Origin: Streptomyces sp. MBT65
GTDB lineage: Bacteria > Actinomycetota > Actinomycetes > Streptomycetales > Streptomycetaceae
NCBI RefSeq assembly: GCF_016612545.1
Contig: NZ_JAENRY010000141.1
Span: forward strand, 1-47,375
DNA length: 47,375 bases
Direction of reading: 5' to 3'
Shown here: one piece after another, positions 32,616 to 39,725 of the stretch
Position numbering within the stretch: the stretch's first letter is position 1
Layout of the letters: each line of letters begins with the position of its first letter
Position numbers and translations under genes: made by a program
Notes under the pieces: generated by a model
The model's database searches: none
Told to the model about the DNA's origin: nothing
What the model saw: the letters and a program-made list of their open reading frames with translations, nothing else

Positions 32616-33305
32616 ATGGGAGAGCAGGACATGCCTACCGGTCCGGCGAACGACACGACGCGCGGCACGGAGATCCGAATGGTGAACGGCCCGCGCAACA
32701 ACGGCCCGTCGAACCCCGGCAAGCGCCGGCTCGGCGTGATGGGCGGAACGTTCGACCCGATCCACCACGGACACCTCGTGGCGGCCAGTGAGGTCGCCGC
32801 GCAGTTCCACCTGGACGAGGTGATCTTCGTCCCGACCGGTCAGCCGTGGCAGAAGACCGACCGCAAGGTCGCGCTCGCCGAGGACCGCTACCTGATGACG
32901 GTCATCGCGACCGCCGAGAACCCGCAGTTCTCGGTGAGCCGGATCGACATCGACCGCGGCGGCCCCACCTACACCACGGACACCCTGCGCGACCTGCGCG
33001 CGCTCAACCCCGACGCGGACCTCTTCTTCATCACCGGCGCCGACGCCCTCGGCGCGATCCTGACCTGGCGGGACGCGGAGGAACTCTTCTCCCTCGCGCA
33101 CTTCATCGGGGTCACCCGCCCCGGCCACACGCTGACCGACCCCGGTCTTCCGGAGGGCGGTGTCTCGCTGGTCGAGGTTCCCGCGCTGGCCATCTCCTCC
33201 ACAGACTGCCGTGCGAGAGTCGCGAAGGGCGATCCCGTCTGGTACCTGGTGCCCGACGGAGTCGTGCGCTATATCGACAAGCGCGAGCTGTACCGCGGCG
33301 AGTGA
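32616..33305 (+). CDS. nadD: nicotinate-nucleotide adenylyltransferase
   Basis: 229 residues from ATG 32616. In-frame ATGs at 32631 and 32679 would remove 5 or 21 residues of non-conserved N-terminus; the first is chosen for its -10 spacing. The nucleotidyltransferase motif GGTFDPIHHGH begins near residue 43. FVPTGQPWQK follows, then ITGADALG and ISSTDCRAR (usual ISST-x-IR), which binds ATP. It makes nicotinic acid adenine dinucleotide in NAD synthesis. It is followed 16 bp later by the LCP-like gene and probably co-transcribed with it. The arrangement nadD-(LCP)-rsfS is common in actinobacteria. Confidence 0.95.
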   Translation: MGEQDMPTGPANDTTRGTEIRMVNGPRNNGPSNPGKRRLGVMGGTFDPIHHGHLVAASEVAAQFHLDEVIFVPTGQPWQKTDRKVALAEDRYLMTVIATAENPQFSVSRIDIDRGGPTYTTDTLRDLRALNPDADLFFITGADALGAILTWRDAEELFSLAHFIGVTRPGHTLTDPGLPEGGVSLVEVPALAISSTDCRARVAKGDPVWYLVPDGVVRYIDKRELYRGE

Positions 33306-33321
33306 GCCGAGAGGGGCACCG

Positions 33322-35025
33322 GTGAACGACCGATACGACGCCGGGTACGGCGGCGACCAGTACGAGCTCGTCGGCTACGACGAGTACAACCAGCCTGTCT
33401 ACCGCCAGGTCCCGGCCCAGCAGACCCAACAGCCCCCGCAGCAGCAGCCGTACGACCCGTACGGGCAGCAGCAGGGCTACGCCTACGACCCGTACGCGAC
33501 CGGCACCCAGCAGCAGACGCCCGACTACGACACGGGCGCCCAGCAGGCCTACGACAGCCGGCAGGCGCCCCAGTCCGGCTACGACCCGTACGCCACCGGG
33601 ACGACGACGGCCTACGACCCCTACGGGCAGACCGCGACCGGTGGACAGCAGCCCCGGGTCGCCGAGCAGACCGCCTACATCCCGCAGCAGGGCGGCCCGG
33701 CCGAGGACACCGAAGCCCCGAAGACCCCCGAGACGGGTGAACGGGACTACCGTACCGAGCAGTTCGCCTTCGTGGAGGAGCCGACCGACGACTCCGAGGA
33801 CGTCATCGACTGGCTGAACTTCACCGAGAACCGCACCGAGCGCCGCGAGGAGGCCAAGCGCCGCGCCCGTGGTCGCATGGTCGCCCTCGTCGTGGCCCTC
33901 GCCCTGGTCGTGTCCGGCGGCGTCGGCTACCTCTGGTACGCCGGGAAACTCCCCGGAGTCTCCTCGTCGGCCTCGAAGTCGGGCACCACGACGGCCGCCG
34001 GCGCCCAGAACCGCGACGTGATCGTGGTCCATCTGCACAACACCGCGAAGGGCGGCACCTCTTCGGTGCTGCTCGTCGACAACACCACCCTGAAGCAGGG
34101 CACCACCGTGCTGCTGCCCAACTCGCTGGCCCTCACGGACGACGACGGCAACACGACGACACTGGCCAAGTCGGTCGACGACGACGGCACGTCCGGGACC
34201 GTCGACCAGCTCAACACCGTCCTCGGCACCGACATCGAGGGCACCTGGCGCCTCGACACCCCCTACCTGCAGAACCTGGTCGACCTCGTCGGCAACATCG
34301 ATCTCGACACCAACGCCGACGTGCCCGACCCGGCCGCGACGAAGAAGAGCGCCGCGCCGCTCGTCCACAAGGGCAAGGACCAGACCCTCAGCGGCAAGAT
34401 GGCCGTCGCCTACGCCACCTACCGCGCCTCCGGCGAGGCCCAGAACGCCCAGTTGGAGCGGTTCGGCCAGGTCATGCAGGGCGTGCTGCGCCAGCTGACC
34501 TCGGACCCGACGGCGGCGACCACCACCGTGCAGACGCTGGCCCAGATCCTGGACCCGCCCCTCACCGACAAGGACCTCGGCACCTTCCTCGCCAAGCTCG
34601 CCGACCTCGCCAAGAGCGGCGACTACAAGACGGCCCTGCTGCCCGTCCAGAACGACGGCACCCTGACCGCGCAGGCCTCGGCCAGTGTCGTCAAGGACAT
34701 CCTGGGCGGCACCGCGAAGAGCCCCGACGAAGGTTCGGCGGTCCGGGTCGCGGTCCAGAACGCCACCGGCGTCAAGGACGACACCGAGAAGGCCCGCGTC
34801 GTCCTCCTCAACGGCGGCTTCACCTTCCTGGAGGCCGGCACCGCGTCCGGGACCTCGGCCACGTCCAAGATCACGTACTCCGACGCGGCCGACAAGGAGA
34901 ACGCCACCGAGGTCGCCAAGACCCTGGGCCTGCCCACCAGCACCGTGACCAAGGGCACAGTCGCCGCGAACGCGGATGTCTCGGTGATCCTGGGCACCGA
35001 CTACAAGCCGTCGTCGTCCTCGTGA
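33322..35025 (+). CDS. LCP/LytR-family membrane protein with degenerate active site
   Basis: 567 residues from GTG 33322 (GAGAGGGG upstream). The long cytosolic N-part (1-185) is Gln/Tyr/Pro-rich with repeated YDPY(A/G) units and an acidic end. One transmembrane helix (about 186-208) follows, then a divergent LytR-CpsA-Psr domain (about 225-400) and a C-terminal LytR_C domain (about 472-560, VRVAVQNATGV). Where active LCP ligases have SIPRDT, this protein reads VLLPNSL, and the Arg-rich GR-x-x-RQQ segment is ERFGQ. Key pyrophosphate-binding Arg residues are therefore missing, and wall-polymer ligase activity is doubtful. From memory, its likely S. coelicolor counterpart is the spore-wall complex member SCO2578. 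Confidence 0.82.
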   Translation: MNDRYDAGYGGDQYELVGYDEYNQPVYRQVPAQQTQQPPQQQPYDPYGQQQGYAYDPYATGTQQQTPDYDTGAQQAYDSRQAPQSGYDPYATGTTTAYDPYGQTATGGQQPRVAEQTAYIPQQGGPAEDTEAPKTPETGERDYRTEQFAFVEEPTDDSEDVIDWLNFTENRTERREEAKRRARGRMVALVVALALVVSGGVGYLWYAGKLPGVSSSASKSGTTTAAGAQNRDVIVVHLHNTAKGGTSSVLLVDNTTLKQGTTVLLPNSLALTDDDGNTTTLAKSVDDDGTSGTVDQLNTVLGTDIEGTWRLDTPYLQNLVDLVGNIDLDTNADVPDPAATKKSAAPLVHKGKDQTLSGKMAVAYATYRASGEAQNAQLERFGQVMQGVLRQLTSDPTAATTTVQTLAQILDPPLTDKDLGTFLAKLADLAKSGDYKTALLPVQNDGTLTAQASASVVKDILGGTAKSPDEGSAVRVAVQNATGVKDDTEKARVVLLNGGFTFLEAGTASGTSATSKITYSDAADKENATEVAKTLGLPTSTVTKGTVAANADVSVILGTDYKPSSSS

Positions 35026-35035
35026 CGGAGAGCAC

Positions 35036-35065
35036 GCCCCGGAGGCCGCAGCCGGTGTCCGGGGC
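35036..35065 (+). terminator. hairpin after the LCP-like gene
   Basis: Perfect 8-bp stem GCCCCGGA/TCCGGGGC with a 14-nt loop, 10 bp after the stop. There is no U tract, so efficiency is uncertain. Confidence 0.45.
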
Positions 35066-35146
35066 ATGATCCGTTATTCACGTGGGGGCCCGTCCGCGGT
35101 CCGTGAGACCCTTGAGGTCTGTTGACCGCCGACCGAAAGCCGCGTA

Positions 35147-35590
35147 GTGACCGCCACTGACCGCTCCATCGAGCTCATCTCCGCCGCCGCCCAGGCGGCC
35201 GCCGACAAGCTCGCGCACGACATCATCGCCTACGACGTCAGCGATGTGCTGTCGATCACGGACGCCTTCCTGCTGGCCTCCGCTCCCAACGACCGTCAGG
35301 TCAAGTCGATCGTCGACGAGATCGAGGAGCGGCTGAACAAGGAACTCGGCGCGAAGCCGGTGCGCCGCGAGGGCGACCGTGACGCCCGCTGGATCCTGCT
35401 CGACTACGTCGACATCGTCGTCCACGTCCAGCACAGCGAGGAGCGTGTCTTCTACGCCCTGGAGCGGCTGTGGAAGGACTGCCCCGAGCTGGACCTCCCC
35501 GAGGAGGCGAAGGCCACCCGCGGCAAGGCTGCCGAGCACGCCAAGCTGCAGGCCGAGGAGGACGTCTCGGAGTACGGGGAGGTGCGGTGA
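35147..35590 (+). CDS. rsfS: ribosome silencing factor RsfS
   Basis: 147 residues from GTG 35147. The RsfS/Iojap domain covers about residues 10-115: ADKLAHDIIAYDVSD, ITDAFLLASAPNDRQV, and the signature WILLDYVDIVVHVQHSEERVFY. The acidic C-terminal ~30 residues are typical of actinobacteria. It binds uL14 on the 50S subunit and blocks subunit joining when nutrients fall. Its stop overlaps the start of the phosphatase gene (GTGA), indicating translational coupling. Confidence 0.96.
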   Translation: MTATDRSIELISAAAQAAADKLAHDIIAYDVSDVLSITDAFLLASAPNDRQVKSIVDEIEERLNKELGAKPVRREGDRDARWILLDYVDIVVHVQHSEERVFYALERLWKDCPELDLPEEAKATRGKAAEHAKLQAEEDVSEYGEVR

Positions 35591-36252
35591 CCGCCGGCGC
35601 GGACGGCCGCAAGGCGGGCCGGGGTCGCCGGGTCATCCTGTGGCGGCACGGCCAGACCGCGTGGAACGTGGAGCGCCGCTTCCAGGGCACCACGGACGTC
35701 GAGCTCACCGAGACCGGCGTCGGCCAGGCCCGCCGCGCCGCCCGGCTGCTGGCCTCTCTCAAGCCGGACGCGATCGTCGCCTCCGACCTGAAGCGGGCGG
35801 CGAACACGGCCGCCGAGCTGGCCGCTCTCACCGACCTCGACATCACCCACGACGAGGGCCTGCGGGAGACCTACGCGGGCGTCTGGCAGGGGCTGACGCA
35901 CGAGGAGATCATCGCCCGCCACGGCGCGGAGTACGCCGCGTGGAAGCGCGGGGAGCCGGTCCGCCGTGGTGGCGGTGAGCTGGAGAGCGAGGTCGCCGAC
36001 CGGGCCGCCCCCGTCGTGCTGCGGCACGCCGAGAAGCTGCCCGAGGACGGCACCCTCGTGGTGGTCAGCCACGGCGGCACCATCCGCACCACCATCGGAC
36101 GTCTCCTCGGTCTGGAGTCCCAGCACTGGGAGAGTCTCGGCGGCCTCTCCAACTGCTGCTGGTCCGTGCTCGGCGAGGGCGCCCGCGGCTGGCGCCTGCT
36201 GGAACACAACGCCGGCACACTCCCGGAACCGGTGCTCGGCGACGACGACTGA
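35587..36252 (+). CDS. histidine phosphatase family protein
   Basis: 221 residues from GTG 35587, which overlaps the rsfS stop by 4 bp and has GGGGAGG upstream. The catalytic RHGQTAWN motif places the phospho-acceptor His at residue 21. Further active-site parts are SDLKRAANTA, the acid region LRETYAGVWQG, and VSHGGTIR with the second His. The length and motifs match small-molecule phosphatases annotated as phosphoglycerate mutase-like. In actinobacteria this gene commonly sits next to rsfS, and some relatives act as 3-phosphoglycerate or glucosyl-3-phosphoglycerate phosphatases. The substrate is not readable here. Confidence 0.9.
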   Translation: MTAGADGRKAGRGRRVILWRHGQTAWNVERRFQGTTDVELTETGVGQARRAARLLASLKPDAIVASDLKRAANTAAELAALTDLDITHDEGLRETYAGVWQGLTHEEIIARHGAEYAAWKRGEPVRRGGGELESEVADRAAPVVLRHAEKLPEDGTLVVVSHGGTIRTTIGRLLGLESQHWESLGGLSNCCWSVLGEGARGWRLLEHNAGTLPEPVLGDDD

Positions 36253-36280
36253 GCGGCCCTCCAGGGCCCCGACCCCGGAT

Positions 36281-36310
36281 TTCACTTTCCGGCAGGTCGC
36301 AGGCTAAAGT
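36281..36310 (+). promoter_or_regulatory. promoter of tRNA-Ala copy 1
   Basis: TTCACT (36281-36286), 18-bp spacer, TAAAGT (36305-36310). The start would lie near 36317, about 29 nt before the mature tRNA. Confidence 0.55.
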
Positions 36311-36345
36311 TCTTCTTGTTCGCCCGCCGAGCGGGAAGAACAGAC

Positions 36346-36418
36346 GGGGCTATAGCTCAGTTGGTAGAGCGCCTGCATGGCATGCAGGAGGTCAGGAGTT
36401 CAATTCTCCTTAGCTCCA
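36346..36418 (+). tRNA. tRNA-Ala(GGC), copy 1
   Basis: 73 nt. The acceptor stem GGGGCTA/TAGCTCC has one G-U pair. The D arm is GCTC/GAGC; the anticodon arm is CCTGC-ATGGCAT-GCAGG with anticodon GGC after T33, reading GCC/GCU alanine codons; the T arm is AGGAG-TTCAATT-CTCCT; the discriminator base is A. CCA is not fully encoded (CA follows). It is identical to the copy at 39527-39599. Confidence 0.96.
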
Positions 36419-36475
36419 CAGATCGACACTCTTGAGTTGTCAAGGATCGAGAGTCGTCCACGATCGAATCGATGA

Positions 36476-36506
36476 GATCCCATCCCTTTCAGGGGTGGGA
36501 TCTTTT
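36476..36506 (+). terminator. terminator of tRNA-Ala copy 1
   Basis: Stem GATCCCATCCC/GGGGTGGGATC (one G-U pair) with a short loop, followed by TTTT at 36503-36506. It overlaps the 3' end of the XRE gene on the opposite strand. Confidence 0.75.
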
Positions 36507-37334
36507 CGTCGCTGTCAGCGTCTGCGCGCGTAGCCGAGTCTCCTCGTCGGCCGGGGTGTAGACGACGATCCGGCACTCCGGCATGCCGTTGATCGACAAC
36601 GACACCGAGGTCATCCGCATCTCGCCCACCTCCTCGTGCCGGAACGTCTTCACCCGCCGCCCCGGCTCCGCCACGTCTCCCCTCTTCCACAACCGCGCGA
36701 AGAGCGGACTCGCCGCCGACAGCCCCCGTATGAAGTCCTCCCAGACGGGCTCGCCCGTATGCAGTCCGTAGGTCGAGCGCAACGTCGCCACCATCACCGG
36801 CAGTTCCGTCTCCCGGTACAGCAACGGGCACTCCTCCTCCGGCACCGTGAACAGCTTCCACAGCGCGTTGGCCATCGGGCCCGGTGGCAGTGGGTCCAGC
36901 CAGAACACCGTGCGGTAGGGGGCGTTGGTGGCGAGGATGTCGTAGCGCGCGTTGTAGACCACCGCGGGACGTGGTTCGAGGGCGTCGAGGATGCCCTGGA
37001 TCTCCGGTCCCACCGACTCCGCGATCACTTCCGGCGGATGCGCGTACGGCACCTCGGCCAGGTGGTACAGATGCTCGCGCTCCGGCGCGTCGAGCCGGAG
37101 CGTGCGCGCCACGGCGTCCAGCACCTGCGCGGAGGCGTTGATCGGGCGCCCCTGTTCGAGCCACGTGTACCAGGTGACGCCCACTCCGGAGAGCTGCGCG
37201 ACCTCCTCGCGACGCAGCCCCGGCGTACGCCGACGGAAACCCGGCGGCATGCCCACGTCGTGCGGTGTCACCCTCGCGCGCCTGCTGCGCAGAAACGCGG
37301 CCAGCTCAGGTCGTCGGCGCTGTGTCGTCCCCAT
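36489..37334 (-). CDS. XRE-family HTH regulator with MmyB-like ligand domain
   Basis: 281 residues from ATG 37334, preceded by GGGGGA with 7 nt spacing; the longer frame upstream overlaps the MFS gene and is rejected. The HTH domain (about residues 10-75, RREEVAQLSGVGVTWYTWLEQG) is followed by the MmyB-like domain (about 105-270, AVVYNARYDILATNAPYRTVF). It has the same architecture as the regulator at 4663-5520, with moderate similarity. It diverges from an efflux-type MFS gene, so that is its likely target. Its 3' end reaches into the terminator of tRNA-Ala copy 1, suggesting insertion next to the tRNA. Confidence 0.9.
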   Translation of the reverse strand: MGTTQRRRPELAAFLRSRRARVTPHDVGMPPGFRRRTPGLRREEVAQLSGVGVTWYTWLEQGRPINASAQVLDAVARTLRLDAPEREHLYHLAEVPYAHPPEVIAESVGPEIQGILDALEPRPAVVYNARYDILATNAPYRTVFWLDPLPPGPMANALWKLFTVPEEECPLLYRETELPVMVATLRSTYGLHTGEPVWEDFIRGLSAASPLFARLWKRGDVAEPGRRVKTFRHEEVGEMRMTSVSLSINGMPECRIVVYTPADEETRLRAQTLTATKRSHP

Positions 37335-37443
37335 CGTCACATCCCCCATGTTCGGCGCCCGACCTGGTCGCTGCCAGGTGCTGCCAGTACCAGCATCAGC
37401 GGGCTCTCGGCACCCGTACCGGAGCGCCCCCACGCTCGACCGC

Positions 37444-38913
37444 ATGACGACAACACCCCGGACGGAACCGGATTCCGCACCCGTCCCAACTCCTGCCACC
37501 AGTAAAGACCCTGGCACTGACAATCGCCGTGGGCCGATGCTCGCGGTCCTGCTCGCGGCCATGTTCATGGCGCTGCTCGACGTGTTCATCGTGAACGTCG
37601 CCGCCCCCACCATCGGCACCGAACTCCACGCGTCCGGCGCCGACTTGCAGCTGGTGATCGCCGGTTACACCATCACGTACTCGGTGCTGCTGATCACCGG
37701 CGCCCGGCTCGGCGACCGGCTCGGTCACGCCCGGGTCCATCTCGCCGGGCTCGCGCTCTTCACCGCCGCCTCGCTCGCCTGCGGTCTGGCCCAGGGCTCG
37801 ACCGAGCTGATCGTGTTCCGCCTGATCCAGGGCTGCGGCTCGGCGCTGATGATCCCGCAGGTGCTCAGCCTGATCCAGCGGAACTTCATCGGCGAGGCCC
37901 GGATGCGGGCGCTCGGCCTGTACTCGGCGGTCATCGCCGTCGGCGCCGCGGCCGGACAGATCCTCGGCGGCGTCCTCGTCAGCGCCGACCTGTTCGGCAC
38001 GGGCTGGCGGCCGGTGTTCCTCGTCAACGTGCCCGTGGGCGTCGTACTCCTGCTCGTCGGCCGACGCGTGCTGCCGTGGGACGGCGGGGCGGAGCCGGAG
38101 CGGGCGCGGGCCTTCGACGTGCCGGGGCTGGTGCTGCTCGCCTCGGCCGTCTCGCTGCTGACGGTGCCTCTGGTGCTGGGGCAGGAGGAGGGCTGGCCGC
38201 TGTGGTCGTGGCTGTCGCTGATCGCGTCGGCTGTGCTCTTCGCGGCGTTCTGCGGCTACGAGTCCCGGCTCGCCCGGCGCGGAGGCGCCCCGCTGATCGC
38301 ACCGCGTGTGCTGCGTCACCCCGGCATGGGCCTGGCCGTCTTCCGGATCCTTGCCGTGATGGCCGTCAACGCCGGTTTCCTGTTCGCGCTCACCCTGCAT
38401 GTCCAAGGCGGCCTCGGCTTCAGCGCGCTGCGCGCCGGCCTCACTTTCGCGCCGACCGCGGTCGTCTTCGGGGTGGTCGGTCTCACCTGGCGCAGGTGGC
38501 CGGCGGCCTGGCAGCGGGCGCTGACCCCGCTCGGTTTCGTGATCGCGATGCCGTCCGTTCTGGGAGTCGGCCTGGCGTTCGAAGGCGGCGACCGCGGTGG
38601 AGCCGTACTGTACGTGGCGTACGTCGGCGTGGGGGCCGGGCTCGCGCTCGCCTTCAGTCCGACGCTGACCCGGGCCCTGGCGGCCGTGCGGCCCGAGGAC
38701 GCGGCGGACGCCAGCGGTCTGCTGTCCACGGTCGCGCAGTTGGGTCAGCTGCTCGGGGTCGCGGTTTTCGGCACACTGTTCTTGAACCGGCTTGAGTCAC
38801 TTGGGGCCCCGGGGGCGTATACCTCTGCGAAGGCGCTTTTGGCGTGCATGTTCGCGCTGACGGGGACGGCCGCGGTGGGTGCCGTGTCCGGACTGGTACG
38901 AAGGCGTCGCTGA
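37444..38913 (+). CDS. MFS transporter, DHA2 (14-TMS, EmrB/QacA-like) family
   Basis: 489 residues from ATG 37444; the open frame upstream to 36991 overlaps the regulator. After a hydrophilic N-tail the first helix is LAVLLAAMFMALLDVFIVNVA, carrying the LD-x-x-(I/V)-V-N-V-A motif of DHA2 proteins. MFS motif A follows (GARLGDRLGHARV). GAAAGQILGGVLV and GWRPVFLVNVPVGVVLLL match the motif-C and TM6 regions of drug:H+ antiporters. About 14 helices are expected. It probably exports a toxic or antibiotic-like compound sensed by the divergent XRE regulator. There is no ribosome site; CACGCT 7 nt upstream could be a -10 for a leaderless mRNA. Confidence 0.92.
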   Translation: MTTTPRTEPDSAPVPTPATSKDPGTDNRRGPMLAVLLAAMFMALLDVFIVNVAAPTIGTELHASGADLQLVIAGYTITYSVLLITGARLGDRLGHARVHLAGLALFTAASLACGLAQGSTELIVFRLIQGCGSALMIPQVLSLIQRNFIGEARMRALGLYSAVIAVGAAAGQILGGVLVSADLFGTGWRPVFLVNVPVGVVLLLVGRRVLPWDGGAEPERARAFDVPGLVLLASAVSLLTVPLVLGQEEGWPLWSWLSLIASAVLFAAFCGYESRLARRGGAPLIAPRVLRHPGMGLAVFRILAVMAVNAGFLFALTLHVQGGLGFSALRAGLTFAPTAVVFGVVGLTWRRWPAAWQRALTPLGFVIAMPSVLGVGLAFEGGDRGGAVLYVAYVGVGAGLALAFSPTLTRALAAVRPEDAADASGLLSTVAQLGQLLGVAVFGTLFLNRLESLGAPGAYTSAKALLACMFALTGTAAVGAVSGLVRRRR

Positions 38914-38982
38914 CCGTATTGGTCCGGCCGTGGCAGAATCAAACGGCCGGAAGGGGGCGCGGCCCGACGGGAGGGAGTAGCG

Positions 38983-39156
38983 ATGCCTGCGAGCATCATC
39001 GAGGAGGTCGACCACCTCTTCGATGCGGCGTTGATACGAGATACGATCACCCGCCTGAGCTGCCCTTCCTGCGGTTCCGCCCACGTGGCCCAAGTCCTTG
39101 GTGACAACGGCGGAGTTTCCTACGTGTGCACGGCCTGCGGCCACAGCTGGAGCTGA
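38983..39156 (+). CDS. 57-residue zinc-ribbon protein
   Basis: ATG 38983 with a strong GGGAGGGAG upstream, stop 39154-39156. Residues begin MPASIIEEVDHLFD. Two CxxC knuckles, CPSCG and CTACG, are about 23 residues apart, giving a compact treble-clef or ribbon Zn site. The N-terminal helix is acidic. Zinc ribbons of this size are often RNA- or protein-binding; the target is unknown. It lies 3 bp before another small Cys-pair protein, so the two form an operon. Confidence 0.8.
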   Translation: MPASIIEEVDHLFDAALIRDTITRLSCPSCGSAHVAQVLGDNGGVSYVCTACGHSWS

Positions 39157-39159
39157 TCG

Positions 39160-39393
39160 ATGGGTGCACACAGGCGAAAGTGCGACTGGTGCGGCAGTGG
39201 GACGCCGATCGTCCGTGACATGGAACCGGTGAATCCCGACTACCAGTACTGGTGCGAGGAGTGCGCGCGGGCGCTGATCATAAAAGGCGACCCGATCGAG
39301 ACGTACCGCGAACTCGAGGGTGAGCCGATCTACGGTCGACTCCTCGAAGAGCACTGCACTTTGAAGCGGTTCTATTCGTTCGTCACGGCTTGA
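39160..39393 (+). CDS. 77-residue protein with two CxxC pairs
   Basis: ATG 39160, 3 bp after the stop of the zinc-ribbon gene. CDWCG near the N-terminus and CEECA near residue 32 form a probable zinc site, with a further single Cys (EEHC). The C-terminal part (YRELEGEPIYGRLLEEH) is helical. No named family is recognised. Tandem arrangement with the previous gene and with tRNA-Ala just downstream suggests, but does not show, a role in RNA metabolism. Confidence 0.75.
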   Translation: MGAHRRKCDWCGSGTPIVRDMEPVNPDYQYWCEECARALIIKGDPIETYRELEGEPIYGRLLEEHCTLKRFYSFVTA

Positions 39394-39458
39394 CTTGGGC
39401 CGGGACCCCGTGAGGAGGTCCCGGCGATCACGGTCACGGTGACGTGGACGGAAACGAT

Positions 39459-39488
39459 TTGGTGGTGCGCAGGGTCCACCGGTAATGT
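39459..39488 (+). promoter_or_regulatory. promoter of tRNA-Ala copy 2
   Basis: TTGGTG (39459-39464), 18-bp spacer, TAATGT (39483-39488). The start near 39495 gives a ~32-nt 5' leader. The sequence differs from the promoter of copy 1, so the duplication did not include it. Confidence 0.6.
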
Positions 39489-39526
39489 TGGCGTCGTCGC
39501 CGGGGAGACCCGGTAGCGCACCGCAA

Positions 39527-39599
39527 GGGGCTATAGCTCAGTTGGTAGAGCGCCTGCATGGCATGCAGGAGGTCAGGAGTTCAATTCTCCTTAGCTCCA
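39527..39599 (+). tRNA. tRNA-Ala(GGC), copy 2
   Basis: Base-for-base identical to 36346-36418, and identity continues for four bases past the discriminator (CAGA shared). Anticodon GGC. It has its own promoter and a perfect 15-bp terminator stem. Confidence 0.96.
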
Positions 39600-39607
39600 C
39601 AGAAATC

Positions 39608-39641
39608 GAAGGCGGGTCATCCCATCGGATGACCCGCCTTC
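39608..39641 (+). terminator. terminator of tRNA-Ala copy 2
   Basis: Perfect 15-bp stem GAAGGCGGGTCATCC/GGATGACCCGCCTTC with a 4-nt loop. Confidence 0.9.
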
Positions 39642-39676
39642 GGTGTGTCCAGGGGGAGTTGGCGCAGGACATGGAG

Positions 39677-39716
39677 CGGCGGGCCGCCCCTTCTCAAAGA
39701 AGAGGGCGGCCCGCCG
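39677..39716 (-). terminator. terminator of the flavin/Fe-S operon
   Basis: Perfect 13-bp stem (39677-39689 with 39704-39716) with an inner CTTCT/AGAAG extension, 9 bp beyond the stop codon of the minus-strand gene. Confidence 0.85.
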
Positions 39717-39725
39717 TTCGTGTGC

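Noticed and set aside
36991..37443. N-terminal extension of the MFS transporter frame
   Set aside because: It overlaps the XRE gene; the first real helix and the N-tail fit a start at 37444.
36346..39599. Integrated mobile element using tRNA-Ala as attachment site
   Set aside because: No integrase, excisionase or transposase gene is present between the tRNA copies, and both tRNAs are complete with their own promoters.
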